Below, in pieces: positions 41,908 to 52,463 of a stretch of DNA of 64,000 nucleotides. Under the pieces are notes generated by a model. That model worked only from the letters and a program-made list of their open reading frames with translations, had not been told where the DNA came from and did no database searches. The DNA is taken from positions 124,001 through 188,000 of the forward strand of contig BPQB01000025.1 in the NCBI GenBank assembly GCA_019973155.2, written 5' to 3'. Every line of letters starts with the position of its first letter. Positions within the stretch are counted from its first letter, which is position 1. Origin of the DNA: Phanerochaete sordida (taxonomy: Eukaryota > Basidiomycota > Agaricomycetes > Polyporales > Phanerochaetaceae). Made by a program: the position numbers and the translations under genes.

Positions 41908-44295
41908 ATGTCCTCCTCAGAGTCTAGCGTCTCGCTGTCGTCTGCATCAACACCACCGACCTCGGCGCCGCCATCGCCGACACTGCACCCGAAGGAGCTG
42001 CCGGAGCCCACGGAGGAGGCAAAGCAGGAGGCGGCCAGAGTCAAGGCCGAGGCGAACAAGGCCTTCCTCAGTATGTAATCGCGTGCGCCCTCAGGCATCC
42101 CCGGGTTCGCTGATCCTTCTCTGTACACGCGTGCTGCAGGCCACCACTTCAACGATGCAGCAGACCTGTACTCGAAGGCCATCGAGCTGAACCCGAAGGA
42201 TGCCACGCTCTGGTGCAATCGCGCCTACACACGCATCAAGCTCGAGGAGCACGGGTATGGGCTCGCGGATGCCACCACCGCTATTGAGCTCGATCCGAGC
42301 TATGCGAAGGCGTACTACAGGTGAGTGTCGCAGATTCACGCGCAAGGCTGCAGTGCTCATTGGATCAAGACGGGCGACATGCTTCCTGCAGACATTGAAG
42401 TACAAGCAGGCTATCGCGGACTTCAAGAAGCTCCTTCAGCTCGAGCCCCAGAATCAGCTCGTGCGGACCCAGCTGGATAGCACGACGAAGATCATGCGAA
42501 AGGTCGAATTCGAGAAGGTAGAGCTCATCCAGGCACGCGACCACAAATGAGCTGACGCGTCTCCTAGGCTATTGAGATGGAGGAAGAGAAGGACGCGGCG
42601 GAGCGGTGCCTTGAAATCATCAAAGAAGGTGCGTCAATTGTGCTGCATAGCTGAACAATCGCTGTTCTTATGTTCCTTCCTAGGCGGGTGCGATCTTGAC
42701 CGTACATACGACGGCCCGAAGCTTCCCCAGACGGAAGACGGGAAATATACCATAAACCTCGACTTCATCCACGCTATGCTAGAACTGTTCAAAGCAGGAA
42801 AGACGCTTCCAAGAAGGTAAGCCTCCTCAAGTACGACCGTGCCATGACCATGCTGAAGCCTGTGCGCATAGATATGTCTGGGAGATTGTCCTCGGAGCTC
42901 ACCAACAGTTCGTTAATGAGGACAGTATGGTCACGCTTAATCTCGAGGATGGCATGACATGCGACGTCATCGGCGATGTGCACGGCAAGTGCAATTAACT
43001 TCGTATCGCACTCCGAGCTCACCATTTCACAGGCCAGTTCTACGACATGCTTCATCTCTACTCCCTGACCGGAGAGCCGAGCGAGAAACATTGCTTGCTC
43101 ATGAATGGCGATCTTGTTGACCGTGGATCCTGGTCCATCGAGGTCATTCTTACCGCATTCGCGTTCAAATGTAGGCCCAGTGCGCTCTTGACAGCTGAAT
43201 ATTACTTACACGTTGTACAGGGTTATACCCGGCCAGGATGTTTATCAACCGTGGCAACCATGAGACAAAGGAGATGAACCGGACTTACGGCTTCGAGGGC
43301 GAGGCGAAGCACAAGCACGGCGAGCAAACGTATAAGGCGCGCCAGTTAATAGGTTTACTCAAACCCCTCGTACTGATCAGTTCCATAGCTTTTCGCCCAT
43401 GTTTTCACAGCTAGTATGCACTCCAATCATAGCAACGGAACTGACGCTAACTTGTACTTTCACAGTGCCTCTCGCAACTCTCATCTGCGCGACCAAGCCC
43501 CCAGCACCATCACCCAAAGCCATCCTGTCACCAGAGGGCAAGAAGCGTTTCTTCGTTGTTCACGGCGGTCTGTTCAGCAAGGATGGCGTGACGCTCGAGG
43601 ACATTCGCAAGCTCGAGCGTATAGGACGTCAGCCCGGTACAGAGGGTCTTATGTGTATGTGCTATCCTCGCCCGCTTCGCGCAGTGTTTCTTTACTGACA
43701 ATATCGTTTCAGGCGAGGTATGCTGACTGAGTCGCCGTGCCCGGTAAAGTAACGGGCTGACGCTTCAATGCTTTAGCTTCTGTGGACAGACCCACAGGAA
43801 GTCCCGGGCCGCGGGCCAAGCAAACGGGTACGTAGACATGTCGACTGTGTCGATATCCATCTGGTCTCATGGACGCTGTAACATCACATAGGGTGTCGGC
43901 ATAGCCTTTGGCCCCGACGTCACCCGGCGGTGGTGTGAGGCGAACGGCGTGACTGGCATTATTCGCAGTCACGAAGTCAGGCAAGGTCAGTTGCCCAGCA
44001 TTTCCCTCTGTCATACCATGGTGCTGATGAACTGTCGTAGATGGCTACGCCGTCGAACACGACGGACTGTGCACTACGGTCTTCTCTGCACCCAACTACG
44101 TAGACCAGGCCGGCAACAGGGGCGCATTCGTGAGCATTGCTCCTAAATGCGCAACAGCTTCTCCCACTGACACCGCCGCAGATCCGTATCGACTCGGAAG
44201 GTACGCAGAAGTACACACAGTTCGACGCGAAGCCGCATCCGCCAATGAAGCCGATGGCCTACGTCTCTCAGGGCCTGTCGAGCCTCCTCATGTAA
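41908..44295 (+). CDS. PPT1: Serine/threonine protein phosphatase 5 (TPR-PP5)
   Basis: Fifteen exons (41908-42070, 42140-42320, 42370-42517, 42568-42628, 42684-42816, 42872-42984, 43033-43170, 43221-43336, 43389-43413, 43466-43654, 43713-43717, 43777-43827, 43892-43985, 44041-44129, 44182-44295) give 539 residues. Three TPRs ('[20 protein letters not shown]', '[20 protein letters not shown]', '[20 protein letters not shown]') bind Hsp90. The metallophosphatase core follows: 'GDVHGQ' (263-268), 'GDLVDRG' (292-298), 'RGNHE' (323-327), 'HGGL', 'SHEV', and 'SAPNYVD'. PP5 dephosphorylates Hsp90 co-chaperones and clients. Two introns are GC-AG (42985-43032 with GCAAGT, and 43337-43388). Exon 11 is five bases (GCGAG), giving the conserved 'MCELLWTDPQ'. 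Slightly longer than mammalian PP5 because of a Ser/Pro-rich N-terminus and a short insert '[11 protein letters not shown]'. Confidence 0.95.
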
Positions 44296-44787
44296 GGATG
44301 CTTGCCGTACAGCGACAATGTTCAGATCCTGTGGCGCGTGGAGATGAACGAATGGTGTATTGATACTGATGTCCGTGGCTATATCTGTTGTACTCATGCT
44401 GTCGTACATGGAACTATTTGCCATGGCCACGACCTGTGCCCTGCTATGCTTACATTCGCCAATGAGGCTCGACATCGGCATGGGTCTTTTTCACTGACGT
44501 TAACGCAAGACCGCGGACCTTCAGACGATCGAGCTTCAGGCCTCAGGCTATTTTGTTTTAATTCATAGAAAAGCCTCATACAACTGGCTCACGATGGGAA
44601 TACAGTACAATACGTGTACAATTAGAGATAGTCAATTTGAACCAGGGTTCACGCATCAGAAGAATACATGGCCCGATGCATGATTGTTCCATTTAGCAAA
44701 GGTATTCAGATCTGTAGGTCAGGAAGGGGAAAGTTACAATACTCTACACGAAGGCGAAGAGCACCGACAACCGGAATAGACAGAGAT
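44296..44787. other. Intergenic PP5 to zinc-finger paralogue 1 (convergent)
   Basis: About 490 bp between two convergent 3' ends. No gene recognised. Confidence 0.5.
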
Positions 44788-45642
44788 TCAATATTCGAGG
44801 TCGTCCGGTGGCATTGTAATGAACTCGTCGAAGAGTTTGTCGAGGACAGCCTGCGATACGTCAACGTCATCACCCGGAGTGGTCGGCAGGCTGCTGTCCA
44901 AGTCCGAGTCGTCGTCTCGCTCGACAGGCCGGTCGGCACCAAGTTCGGGAAGCTTGCCCCAGCGAATATACTGTCCGTCAGTGCCTCCAGAATGAGGGGC
45001 AGGCCAGCTGTCCCTAGGGTTCGGAAGGCCGTGGCCAGAGCTGGATCCGCCGGCGATTGCGTCGCCATAGAGCAGCGCGGCGACGTCGACCTCGCCCGGG
45101 CCGCACAAGTGTTGGAGGGTGACGGCAGGCGGGAGCACCCTCTTCTCCTCCCGCTCCACCTCGTCGAGCGAGTATCCTGCGGCGCCGAACAACCGCGGGA
45201 CGGGCGCGCCGCCGTTGAAGTCGCGCGGCCCGGCGCACACGCGCTGGCGGTTCGCGCCGAGCGTGCGGCGGTCAACGCGGTGGAGGGCCGCGACGGCGTT
45301 CAGGTGCTTGGACGTGGCGTTGTGGCTGGCCAGCGCGTTGGGCATGTTTTGGCTCCGCGCCGGGACGAGGTTGGCGCTGCAGAGGATGCACTGCCAGCCG
45401 ATGACTTGACCGTTCTGTTGCGCAGTTAGTAGAGGCAAGGGAGGGGTAGAACGTCCGATAGCACGTACGGCGTTGTGTACAAGGTGCGCGCGGACGACGC
45501 TGTCGGCAAGGCTGCCCTGGGCTTGGACCCACGCGAGTTGCTCCGCCACGGTTGTGAGATACCACGGGACGGAGAGCTGTTCGGAGGGTGTGTTGGTTTT
45601 GGAGTGGCCCATCGTATCGGTCTTCCGGCTGTAAGTAGCCAT
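44788..45642 (-). CDS. Single U1-like zinc-finger protein, paralogue 1
   Basis: Two exons (45469-45642, 44788-45414; 54-bp intron GTACGT...CAACAG with a CTAAC branch site) give 266 residues from the ATG at 45642. A start at 45612 ('MGHSK') aligns better with the sister gene. Seen: 'TTVAEQLAWVQAQGSLADSV', then a finger C-x2-C with H-x5-H ('WQCILCSANL' ... 'ALASHNATSKHLNAVAALHR'), then 'RRTLGANRQR' and an acidic C-terminus. The same architecture, intron position and flanking words occur at 46502-47425, so these are tandem paralogues. CxxC...HxxxxxH spacing is that of U1-type or BED-like nucleic-acid-binding fingers. I do not recognise the family, and DNA or RNA binding is inference. Confidence 0.7.
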   Translation of the reverse strand: MATYSRKTDTMGHSKTNTPSEQLSVPWYLTTVAEQLAWVQAQGSLADSVVRAHLVHNAVRAIGRSTPPLPLLTAQQNGQVIGWQCILCSANLVPARSQNMPNALASHNATSKHLNAVAALHRVDRRTLGANRQRVCAGPRDFNGGAPVPRLFGAAGYSLDEVEREEKRVLPPAVTLQHLCGPGEVDVAALLYGDAIAGGSSSGHGLPNPRDSWPAPHSGGTDGQYIRWGKLPELGADRPVERDDDSDLDSSLPTTPGDDVDVSQAVLDKLFDEFITMPPDDLEY

Positions 45643-46501
45643 CGCCAGTGTTCGTACTGGTGATGTGACCGGAGGTGAGGAGGTTCGAGGTTGCAGACGC
45701 AGACGAGGCGTGCGCAGTGTCGCTGTTATATACCGTCTTCAAGTGGGGGGGGGGGGACATGGTAGGCAGCTGCAATCGCAGCTTAGAGCTGAAAGGGAAG
45801 AGCATTCAAAGGGTTGTCTTCTGTGCACGAACATCTGGCCGCATGCTGGACATGAACTGTCAGAAAGCGCGCATCAACGGGAGTGTGGCCCACCGTCCGG
45901 AGGAGGCGAAGGCCAAAGGCAACTGGCAGGCAAGCTTAACAATGAAGAAGCATCTGGGACAAAGCGTAAGTCAGGTTCGCTTCCCGTTCGATTTCGTGCA
46001 TAACGACGACCTGCCGGCGCATTGTCAGAACAATTGACAATGGGTCGGCGGCCCCGTTCACGCTGTGTGATCGATGGCGTATCATAGCAGCTCATAGCAG
46101 ACGTGTCCAGCTGATAAGGTTGAGCGTTGAACGTTGAACGTGGAAGTCAGGGTCGGAGGCCAAGAACGAGATTGGCCGCGGATAAATGGTAGTAGCGCCC
46201 TACCAGCCCTCGTTCGTGATTGGCCGCCACATTGTGCTAGCCACAGCTGCGAATATGGACCTCAGCTTTCGCATGAGAGAATTTACGATGCGGAGAATAC
46301 CGAGCTTTACATCAGATCTCTTGAGAGGATGAATCAAACCACTGAGATGCCATTATGATACCTCACATCGATTTGGAACAGTACTATAGTAATGGTATAT
46401 TTGTAGCGTGCTAGCTTTGACTCCTGTCGAAAGGAGCGTACCACACATCTCGTGAGTCCAGCACGAGAATTAACATAGCGGGAACCACCAATGCATATGC
46501 A
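45643..46501. other. Intergenic between the two zinc-finger paralogues
   Basis: About 860 bp. A 12-base G run lies at 45745-45756, just upstream of paralogue 1. The inserted open frames look non-coding. Confidence 0.5.
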
Positions 46502-47425
46502 CTAATCCGTCGGGAAGGTAATGTACGCCTCCATCATGCGATCGCACTCTTGTTGGAGGCGCACTCTCTCCAGCAACTCGACGTACAGATTCCTCGGCAG
46601 CTTTGGTTGAGCATGCCACGAGCCACTCGTTTCAAATTGAAGGGCCTCGAGTTCTTCCAGCGTAGGTTCGGCGATCCCCACGCGCTCGTAGGGGCTGGGT
46701 TCTTCGAGATCGCTGGAGAATGGGGACATGTCTGTGTCGACGGGCCCGTGGGATGGCGTCCAGCCGGATTCTGGGTCGAAAGGTGGATAACCAAGACAAG
46801 CCAGCATGTCGTCAAGTGCGGTCGAAGGTGCGTTCCAGAGGGGCGTAGACAAAACGGTGTCCCCGCCAGCGGTGCGCGGAGCTGCTCCTGAGTCGGCGAG
46901 CAAGATGTTTCTCTCGAAAAGGTTGACGCCGCGGAGTGACAGTTCGTTTTCTGGGCTGAAGAATACAATTTGGTTCAAAGCTGTTTCGATGCGCAGAGAA
47001 GGGGGGAAAGCTGACCTCGGTGAAAGCATAGGCAGCTCCTCAGCACGCAACAAAGGCGCAGATGTAAGTGCCGGCATGGTCGCGGCACGGCGATCTCCCA
47101 GAGTGGTACGGACGATGCAGTGCCGTTGCGCAACCCTGTTGAGATGACCCTTCGTCCGGTTATGTGCGTACATTGACTGCATAACCTTTTTAGGTTTCTT
47201 TACAAGATTGTTGCAGACTCGGCAGGTATAGCCCGTCAATTTGAGTGTCTGGCACAGATTATGAGCACAAGAGCCTCGCACTAGAGTTCGCAAGCTTACC
47301 TTTGGATCCTTCATGTATTGTGCACTGAGATCTGCCGGCTGGACGTCTCGATGGGTTAGGATCCACAAGAGCTGCTTTTCGACCGTGAACAGCTCGAGCG
47401 GGACAGATATGGCTTCGCGTGACAT
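46502..47425 (-). CDS. Single U1-like zinc-finger protein, paralogue 2
   Basis: Two exons (47300-47425, 46502-47248; 51-bp intron GTAAGC...TGCCAG) give 290 residues from the ATG at 47425 ('MSREAISVPLELFTVEKQLL'). Finger: 'YTCRVCNNLV' ... 'SMYAHNRTKGHLNRVAQRH', followed by 'RTTLGDRR', as in paralogue 1. The region before the finger also aligns ('VEKQLLWILTHRDVQPADLS' with 'VAEQLAWVQAQGSLADSV'). The intron falls at the same place in both, about seven residues before the first Cys of the finger. The C-terminal 150 residues are divergent, with acidic Pro/Ser-rich sequence and a final 'LERVRLQQECDRMMEAYITF' helix. Same strand as paralogue 1. No named family recognised; possibly a regulator. Confidence 0.7.
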   Translation of the reverse strand: MSREAISVPLELFTVEKQLLWILTHRDVQPADLSAQYMKDPKVSLRTLVRGSCAHNLCQTLKLTGYTCRVCNNLVKKPKKVMQSMYAHNRTKGHLNRVAQRHCIVRTTLGDRRAATMPALTSAPLLRAEELPMLSPRSAFPPSLRIETALNQIVFFSPENELSLRGVNLFERNILLADSGAAPRTAGGDTVLSTPLWNAPSTALDDMLACLGYPPFDPESGWTPSHGPVDTDMSPFSSDLEEPSPYERVGIAEPTLEELEALQFETSGSWHAQPKLPRNLYVELLERVRLQQECDRMMEAYITFPTD

Positions 47426-48534
47426 TGGTACTGGATGTGCGTCGTAGAAAGTAGGCAAAGGGCGACAGTCTGCAGTGGAGAGATGTCTACGCTCCAGCTA
47501 CAACTTATGTATGCCCTTAAGATCGCGCCACACCGACTTGTGGCCACCGTTTCAGTGGGCGCGGAAGCATCTTCAGCGTTGATCGCATAGTGACAGGCTG
47601 TCGCGTATGCAACACTATTGGGCGTGGGATGGACAATGGCGTGGACAGTAGGTCAGAAATTGTCGACCGTCGGGGCTTTGACGCGGGACGCGGGAGTCAA
47701 AGCTCAATTCTACCTGCGGAGACGAATCGCTGAATAAGAATATTTGTGAATTGTGCCAGCCGAGGACTACGTACCTGACATGGTGCCTGGTTTGTAGCCT
47801 TGAGGCCGCTGGAAGGCCCTGCCACTGACTTCGGCACGCGAGACAGCGCAAACATGCTTTCGTGGCCTCCACGACGAAGGCGACAATTGCTCTTGAGAGC
47901 TTGACGTGCTGACAAAATTATGCGCATACCTGCTCGAAGTGTCTACTCAATCCGCTAGGAGCATTCGCGAGGAGCGTGGTACTTACCCGCCGAACACTCC
48001 CCCTACTAACACGGGAGCATGCCACTGCAGCGGAGATCATTTGTCTACAAAGCTGTCAGCTGCGTTGTTACGCTCGCACCAATTGAAGGGCTTAATTTGG
48101 TCGGGTAAGTGTGAGTATAAGAATTCACGGCCGCGCATATGTTTGAGGGGTATGTAGGCCATATCGCTTTGCGGCGAGATGGCGCGCCTCGCCAGAAATG
48201 GGTACATCCCGACGTCCAGCGAAATGAAATGTCGCCTGTCGCAGGACAGCCTTGACGATTATCTTCGCCTCCGACGGGGACCAGACAAGACTATCGGCCA
48301 GGCAGTGGTCAGATGTATGATATCCGGCGCCCTAGGTGGTCGGTGTAGGATCCAGAGATGTGCCTCGACGAAGCTGGAACTGATGCTGAGACTATGGGCG
48401 CCTGTTCCCCGAGGTTCCACGTCGCCTTTCCCGCCCATGGCAAACCGGCACTGTTTTCCCTCTCTTTTACCACCAGCATTTATACGCTGACACTCGGGGC
48501 GTAGCCCTCACAACAACTCTCCGCTTGTTGCCCC
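47426..48534. promoter_or_regulatory. Divergent intergenic region paralogue 2 / ERO1
   Basis: 1.1 kb between divergent starts. A TATA-like 'TTTATACG' lies about 55 bp before the ERO1 ATG (48478-48486). No gene, RNA or repeat recognised. ERO1 genes are commonly induced by the unfolded-protein response, but I could not identify a UPR element. Confidence 0.45.
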
Positions 48535-50451
48535 ATGCTCCCGCGACACCTCTGCGCCCTCGTCTTCGGGCTTCTGCTCCAGAGCGGGGTGGAAGCGAGC
48601 ACCCCACAGTCCCCGCTCGGCGGCCTCGCACCGGGACTCGGAAAGAAGGAACAGGTGCAAGACGTGCTCGACCACAAGCGTGTAACAGAGGCGTCATGCA
48701 AGCAGTTCGTATGTACAACGTCGCTTTGCTGCGCGATGCCGTCATAACATGTGCGCTAGCCCACAGGACCGATAGACACGACTTCATGCGACTTTGAGAC
48801 GGTCGAAAGCGTCACCGACGCTCTGTACACGCATCTACATGACCTCGTGCAAACCCCGTTCTTCAAGTACTTTCGAGTGGACCTCTACCGCGACTGTCCG
48901 TTCTGGCAGGAGCACGGTCTTTGCATGAATAGAGAATGTGGGATCACGACTGTAGACGAGGTTCGTGGCCACTTCGCAATATTTCTACACCATCTGACAT
49001 TAATACAGAACGAAATCCCCGAGAGTTGGAGAGCGGCCGCGCTGAGCAAAGTAGAAATGCCGGGCAAAGACGAGGTGCGCGACCACACTCCCGTGCCCAG
49101 CGACTGCCGCTTACCAATGTCTTAGCTGCATCACCTACCGGGCTGTTACTACAGAGACTCGGACTTCTGCTTCATAGATGACATGTCCGAGGGTGATTAC
49201 GTAGACCTCACAGCCAACCCCGAACGCTTCACCGGATACACCGGGCCATCAGCACATCGCGTCTGGAGCTCAATATACGAGGAGAACTGCTTCGGTGTTT
49301 CCCACTTTGACACTCTTGGTGCCCTGTCAGAAGGAGAGGAAGAGGCGAATACATGTCTTGAGCAACGAGTGTACTACAAGATCATCTCTGGTACGTCCAG
49401 CCGTTCCAGTCGCGCCCTTCGTGTCTAATCAGCATGCAGGGCTTCATGCGAGCATCTCAACGCATATATGTGTCGACCACTTCAACCAGTCCACCGGAGA
49501 GTGGGGCCCAAACCTGCAATGCTTCATCGACCGTGTCGCGTCGCACCCCGAACGCTTGGAGTACATGTACTTCAACGCCGTCTTGCTGCTCCGGGCAGTC
49601 TCTCGCATAGGACCGTACCTCTCGGCGTACGACTACTGCGGTGGCACCGGAAACCATGAGACAGATCCATATACGCTGGACAAGCTCAATAATGTCGTCC
49701 ACATCGCGCAAAACGTCGGCAAGTTTGACGAGAAGATGATGTTCCGGGGACCGAACGCTGATGTAAGAATTTATTGTGCTATCATAGCCCAAACCTCACT
49801 CACAGCATTGCAGATTCTGAAGGAAGAGTTCAAGCAACACTTCCGTAACGTCTCACGTATCATGGACTGTGTGGGCTGCGATAAATGCCGGCTCTGGGGC
49901 AAGGTCCAGACCTCGGGCGTGGGTACCGCGCTCAAGATTCTCTTTGAGCTTGACGAGAAGGCCCTCGAGTACGTCGCTCCCATGCATTAGTCTAATTGAA
50001 TGGCTCACCGAGAACCTGGGTAGCCCCAAGCTGAACCACAACCTGCTCACACGCTCCGAGGTCGTCGCGCTGATAAATACGCTACACCGCTTCACGGAGA
50101 GCCTGCACGCCGTGAACGATTTCCGGGAGATGTGGCAGCGCGAGGAGGCTAGCCAGAAGGGCAAGCTACTCGAAAACGTCGCGGGGGACCCGGCATCGGT
50201 ACGTCTTTTCGGCTTCCTGACATAATGCTGCACAGCTGATCTGTGTCCAGCCCAAGCAGTCGCCACGGGCAGGCAGCACAGCCCTGCCGTACGATCTTCT
50301 CAAGGATCTGCAGCGCTGGCTGCGCGCGTGCCAGGAAAGCACGGTGTTCTGCGTCCGCGGTCTCCTGGCCGGCCTCCAGAGCGCCATCTCGGCTGTGACA
50401 CGGCTGTTCCAGCTCTCTGGGAAAGACCGTGCACCGCACATGGAGTTCTAG
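48535..50451 (+). CDS. ERO1: Endoplasmic oxidoreductin ERO1
   Basis: Eight exons (48535-48708, 48760-48960, 49009-49074, 49126-49390, 49440-49762, 49814-49968, 50024-50198, 50251-50451) give 519 residues. FAD-dependent thiol oxidase of the ER lumen that re-oxidises protein disulfide isomerase using O2. Signal peptide 'MLPRHLCALVFGLLLQSGVE'. Shuttle cysteines C113-x4-C118 in 'CPFWQEHGLCMNRECG'. Active-site CxxCxxC (C362, C365, C368) in 'MDCVGCDKCRLWGKVQTSGV'. FAD-site sequence 'DHFNQSTGEWGPN'. Splicing at 49969-50023 is required to skip an in-frame stop and gives 'EKALDPKLNHNLLTRSEVVA'. The C-terminal tail has an amphipathic segment but no HDEL/KDEL. Length matches fungal Ero1. Confidence 0.96.
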
Positions 50452-51271
50452 CGAGGCCTCGCACCTCCTTCCGTCTGTCGGCTTCCCAGGACTGTATTAC
50501 TACCCATAATTTATGTTGTATCTGGATGCACGCTCGTCGTAGGGCACTCCTCTCGGACAAGATGGTTCGATCTGCGTGCATTAGGTATCGTGTACAGTAG
50601 GTTCGCACAACAAAGGACAGCCCCAACAAAGGTGCGGAGTCCCAACAACAACATTAGCATAGAACGACGGGCATAGCACTGCTAGAAATACAATCCAGGG
50701 ATAGAGTCCGTGTGTGCAAAGTACGTGACTACGTGTCTACGAAGAGAAGGTCGGCATAGTCAGAGGTGAGACGAGGCGTAACGACTGGAGCACGCGTATG
50801 CGGCTCTCGTGGGGCCACTGCATGGCAAAGCACAAAAATCAGCATCCGGAGGCGTGGACTCCCCCTGAGCCCAGAAGCCTCGACCGCATCATCTGAGGCT
50901 TCGCGCGAGCCTCGGAGCGCCCTCGCGATGAGCCCCGGCAGCGTACGGGCTCTTCGCCGGGGCGGGGGTACCCGAGACGGCGCGCCGCCACACGCACCCA
51001 CGGCCTGCCACAGCGTCATGGCGTATGTTGTAATCGCACACTTGGCCGTCGTGGGGCCGCGCGTGGTGTAGTCTCTCGTGGCGCCCGGGATGCGCACGAT
51101 GGAGGCCGTGCGAGTAGGTGCGAGTCGACTTGGCGGTGCGTGGCTTATCAATCGTGGAGGCATGGGAAAGGCTTTGACACTAATGAGGATCAGTGTCGCA
51201 GCAAGGGGGAATCGGGGTCATGACCTGCGCAGCCTGCTCAGCAGAGACGGTGAAGGGGTGGATGAAGCAGC
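50452..51271. other. Intergenic ERO1 to membrane-protein gene (convergent)
   Basis: About 820 bp. Open frames here are GC-driven and carry no family signal. Confidence 0.5.
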
Positions 51272-52463
51272 TTACTTTGTATCGTCGTCGTTGTCATCAT
51301 CATCATTTCCGTTGGCAGTAATATTGAGCATGCCCCCAATGTCGGAGTAAGGGCTCTTGATCAGCAAGGCTTCCGCCTCCATGCTCTGCGACATGTTCAG
51401 CGGTCGGGAGGCGATCAGATGGGCGAGTAACTCACCGCAATTGTGATGTTAGACCTCATCCCGATCAGCCCCACGTTGCCAAACGTGATGCGTGGGCTCA
51501 GTGCCCCAATGTACTGCGAGAAATATGGTAGGGAGGTCAAGAAATTCTCGATGTACATCGGACTTGTGCCGTTGGGTTTGGGGAAGAGGAAGGTGATGTT
51601 GAAATCCAAGTGGTCCGGGGCGGTAAGGTTCGGGGGCACCTGGGTGATTCATGTCAGAACTGCGAACAGATATTCCCGACAAGATACTCACATAGATGTA
51701 CAGCCCGTCTGACCCCGCCAAGTTCATAAGACAGACGCTGGTCTGCTCGCGGATGTCAGTCCCGGTGTATGACATTAGGACTTTGACGGCAGCCTGGTTG
51801 GTAGACAAATCTGGGTTGAAGCCGACGGTGAGAGAGCCTGTTATAGGCCCCACTTTCGACGGCAGACAAGACACGTTTGACTGCACGAAGATGGTGCTTG
51901 TGACCGGGAGGTAGTACTCCAGACTGTCAACGGTCAGTCAGTTGCACAAGAGACGTTGAAAAGGCGACGCACTGAGCCTGCATGATACCGTTCTGCCACT
52001 TGTCCTTGAAAACCCATGAGTTGCATGCCGTCGCGGAGTCGACGCATACCGGCGTCTCTCCTAGGTTGAACCCCGGTATTGAAGAGCTATTGCTCCATGA
52101 AGGCTGCGAGGGATAGAGCATGCTAGGGCTCTTGTAGCTTTGTCCGTCATGTCGAGTCTTCTAAGGGGTGGACTCAGGACCGAATCAAGGACAGTATGCG
52201 AACAGAGAACGTACCAGTACAATCAGGGGCACACCAATGGCCACAGTAACCACAAAGTACGCAATAAGACCATAAACTATCCACTTCCGCCTGATCCGCC
52301 TCTTTCCTGGCTTTACAGTTGTTTTCAGCTGCTCCTGCTCCTGCGAAGTCTCATAGTCTGGGAGCGAAGGCGTCGGTGTGCCAGGCCGCCTGACTACTGG
52401 GTGAACGGGCGGGGGGCTAGCGATCTTGGGGAACTGCTCTTCGTCCTCATCGAGAATGATCAT
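51272..52463 (-). CDS. Single-pass membrane protein of unknown function
   Basis: Five exons (52215-52463, 51973-52160, 51692-51923, 51436-51639, 51272-51385) give 328 residues. An acidic, Pro-rich cytosolic head of about 60 residues is followed by a Lys/Arg cluster ('KPGKRRIRRKW') and one membrane span ('IVYGLIAYFVVTVAIGVPLI'). That orientation suggests a type II protein with the large C-terminal part outside the cytosol. The outer part has N-glycosylation sequons (NSS, NVS, NLT, NIT, NGT) and a beta-rich look ('LEYYLPVTSTIFVQSNVSC', 'DFNITFLFPKPNGTSPMYI'). It ends in an Asp/Asn run. The layout matches the many uncharacterised Agaricomycete membrane proteins with a basic-flanked span. No named family assigned; function unknown. 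Confidence 0.8.

Noticed and set aside
42985..43032. Use of the GT donor five bases downstream in PP5 intron 6
   Set aside because: It would give GDVHGK and shift the frame, destroying the invariant GDVHGQ motif; the GC donor keeps it.
49969..49990. In-frame stop just after 'EKALE' in ERO1 as the true end
   Set aside because: A 55-bp GT-AG intron (49969-50023) removes it and restores the conserved RSEVVALINTLHRF region.
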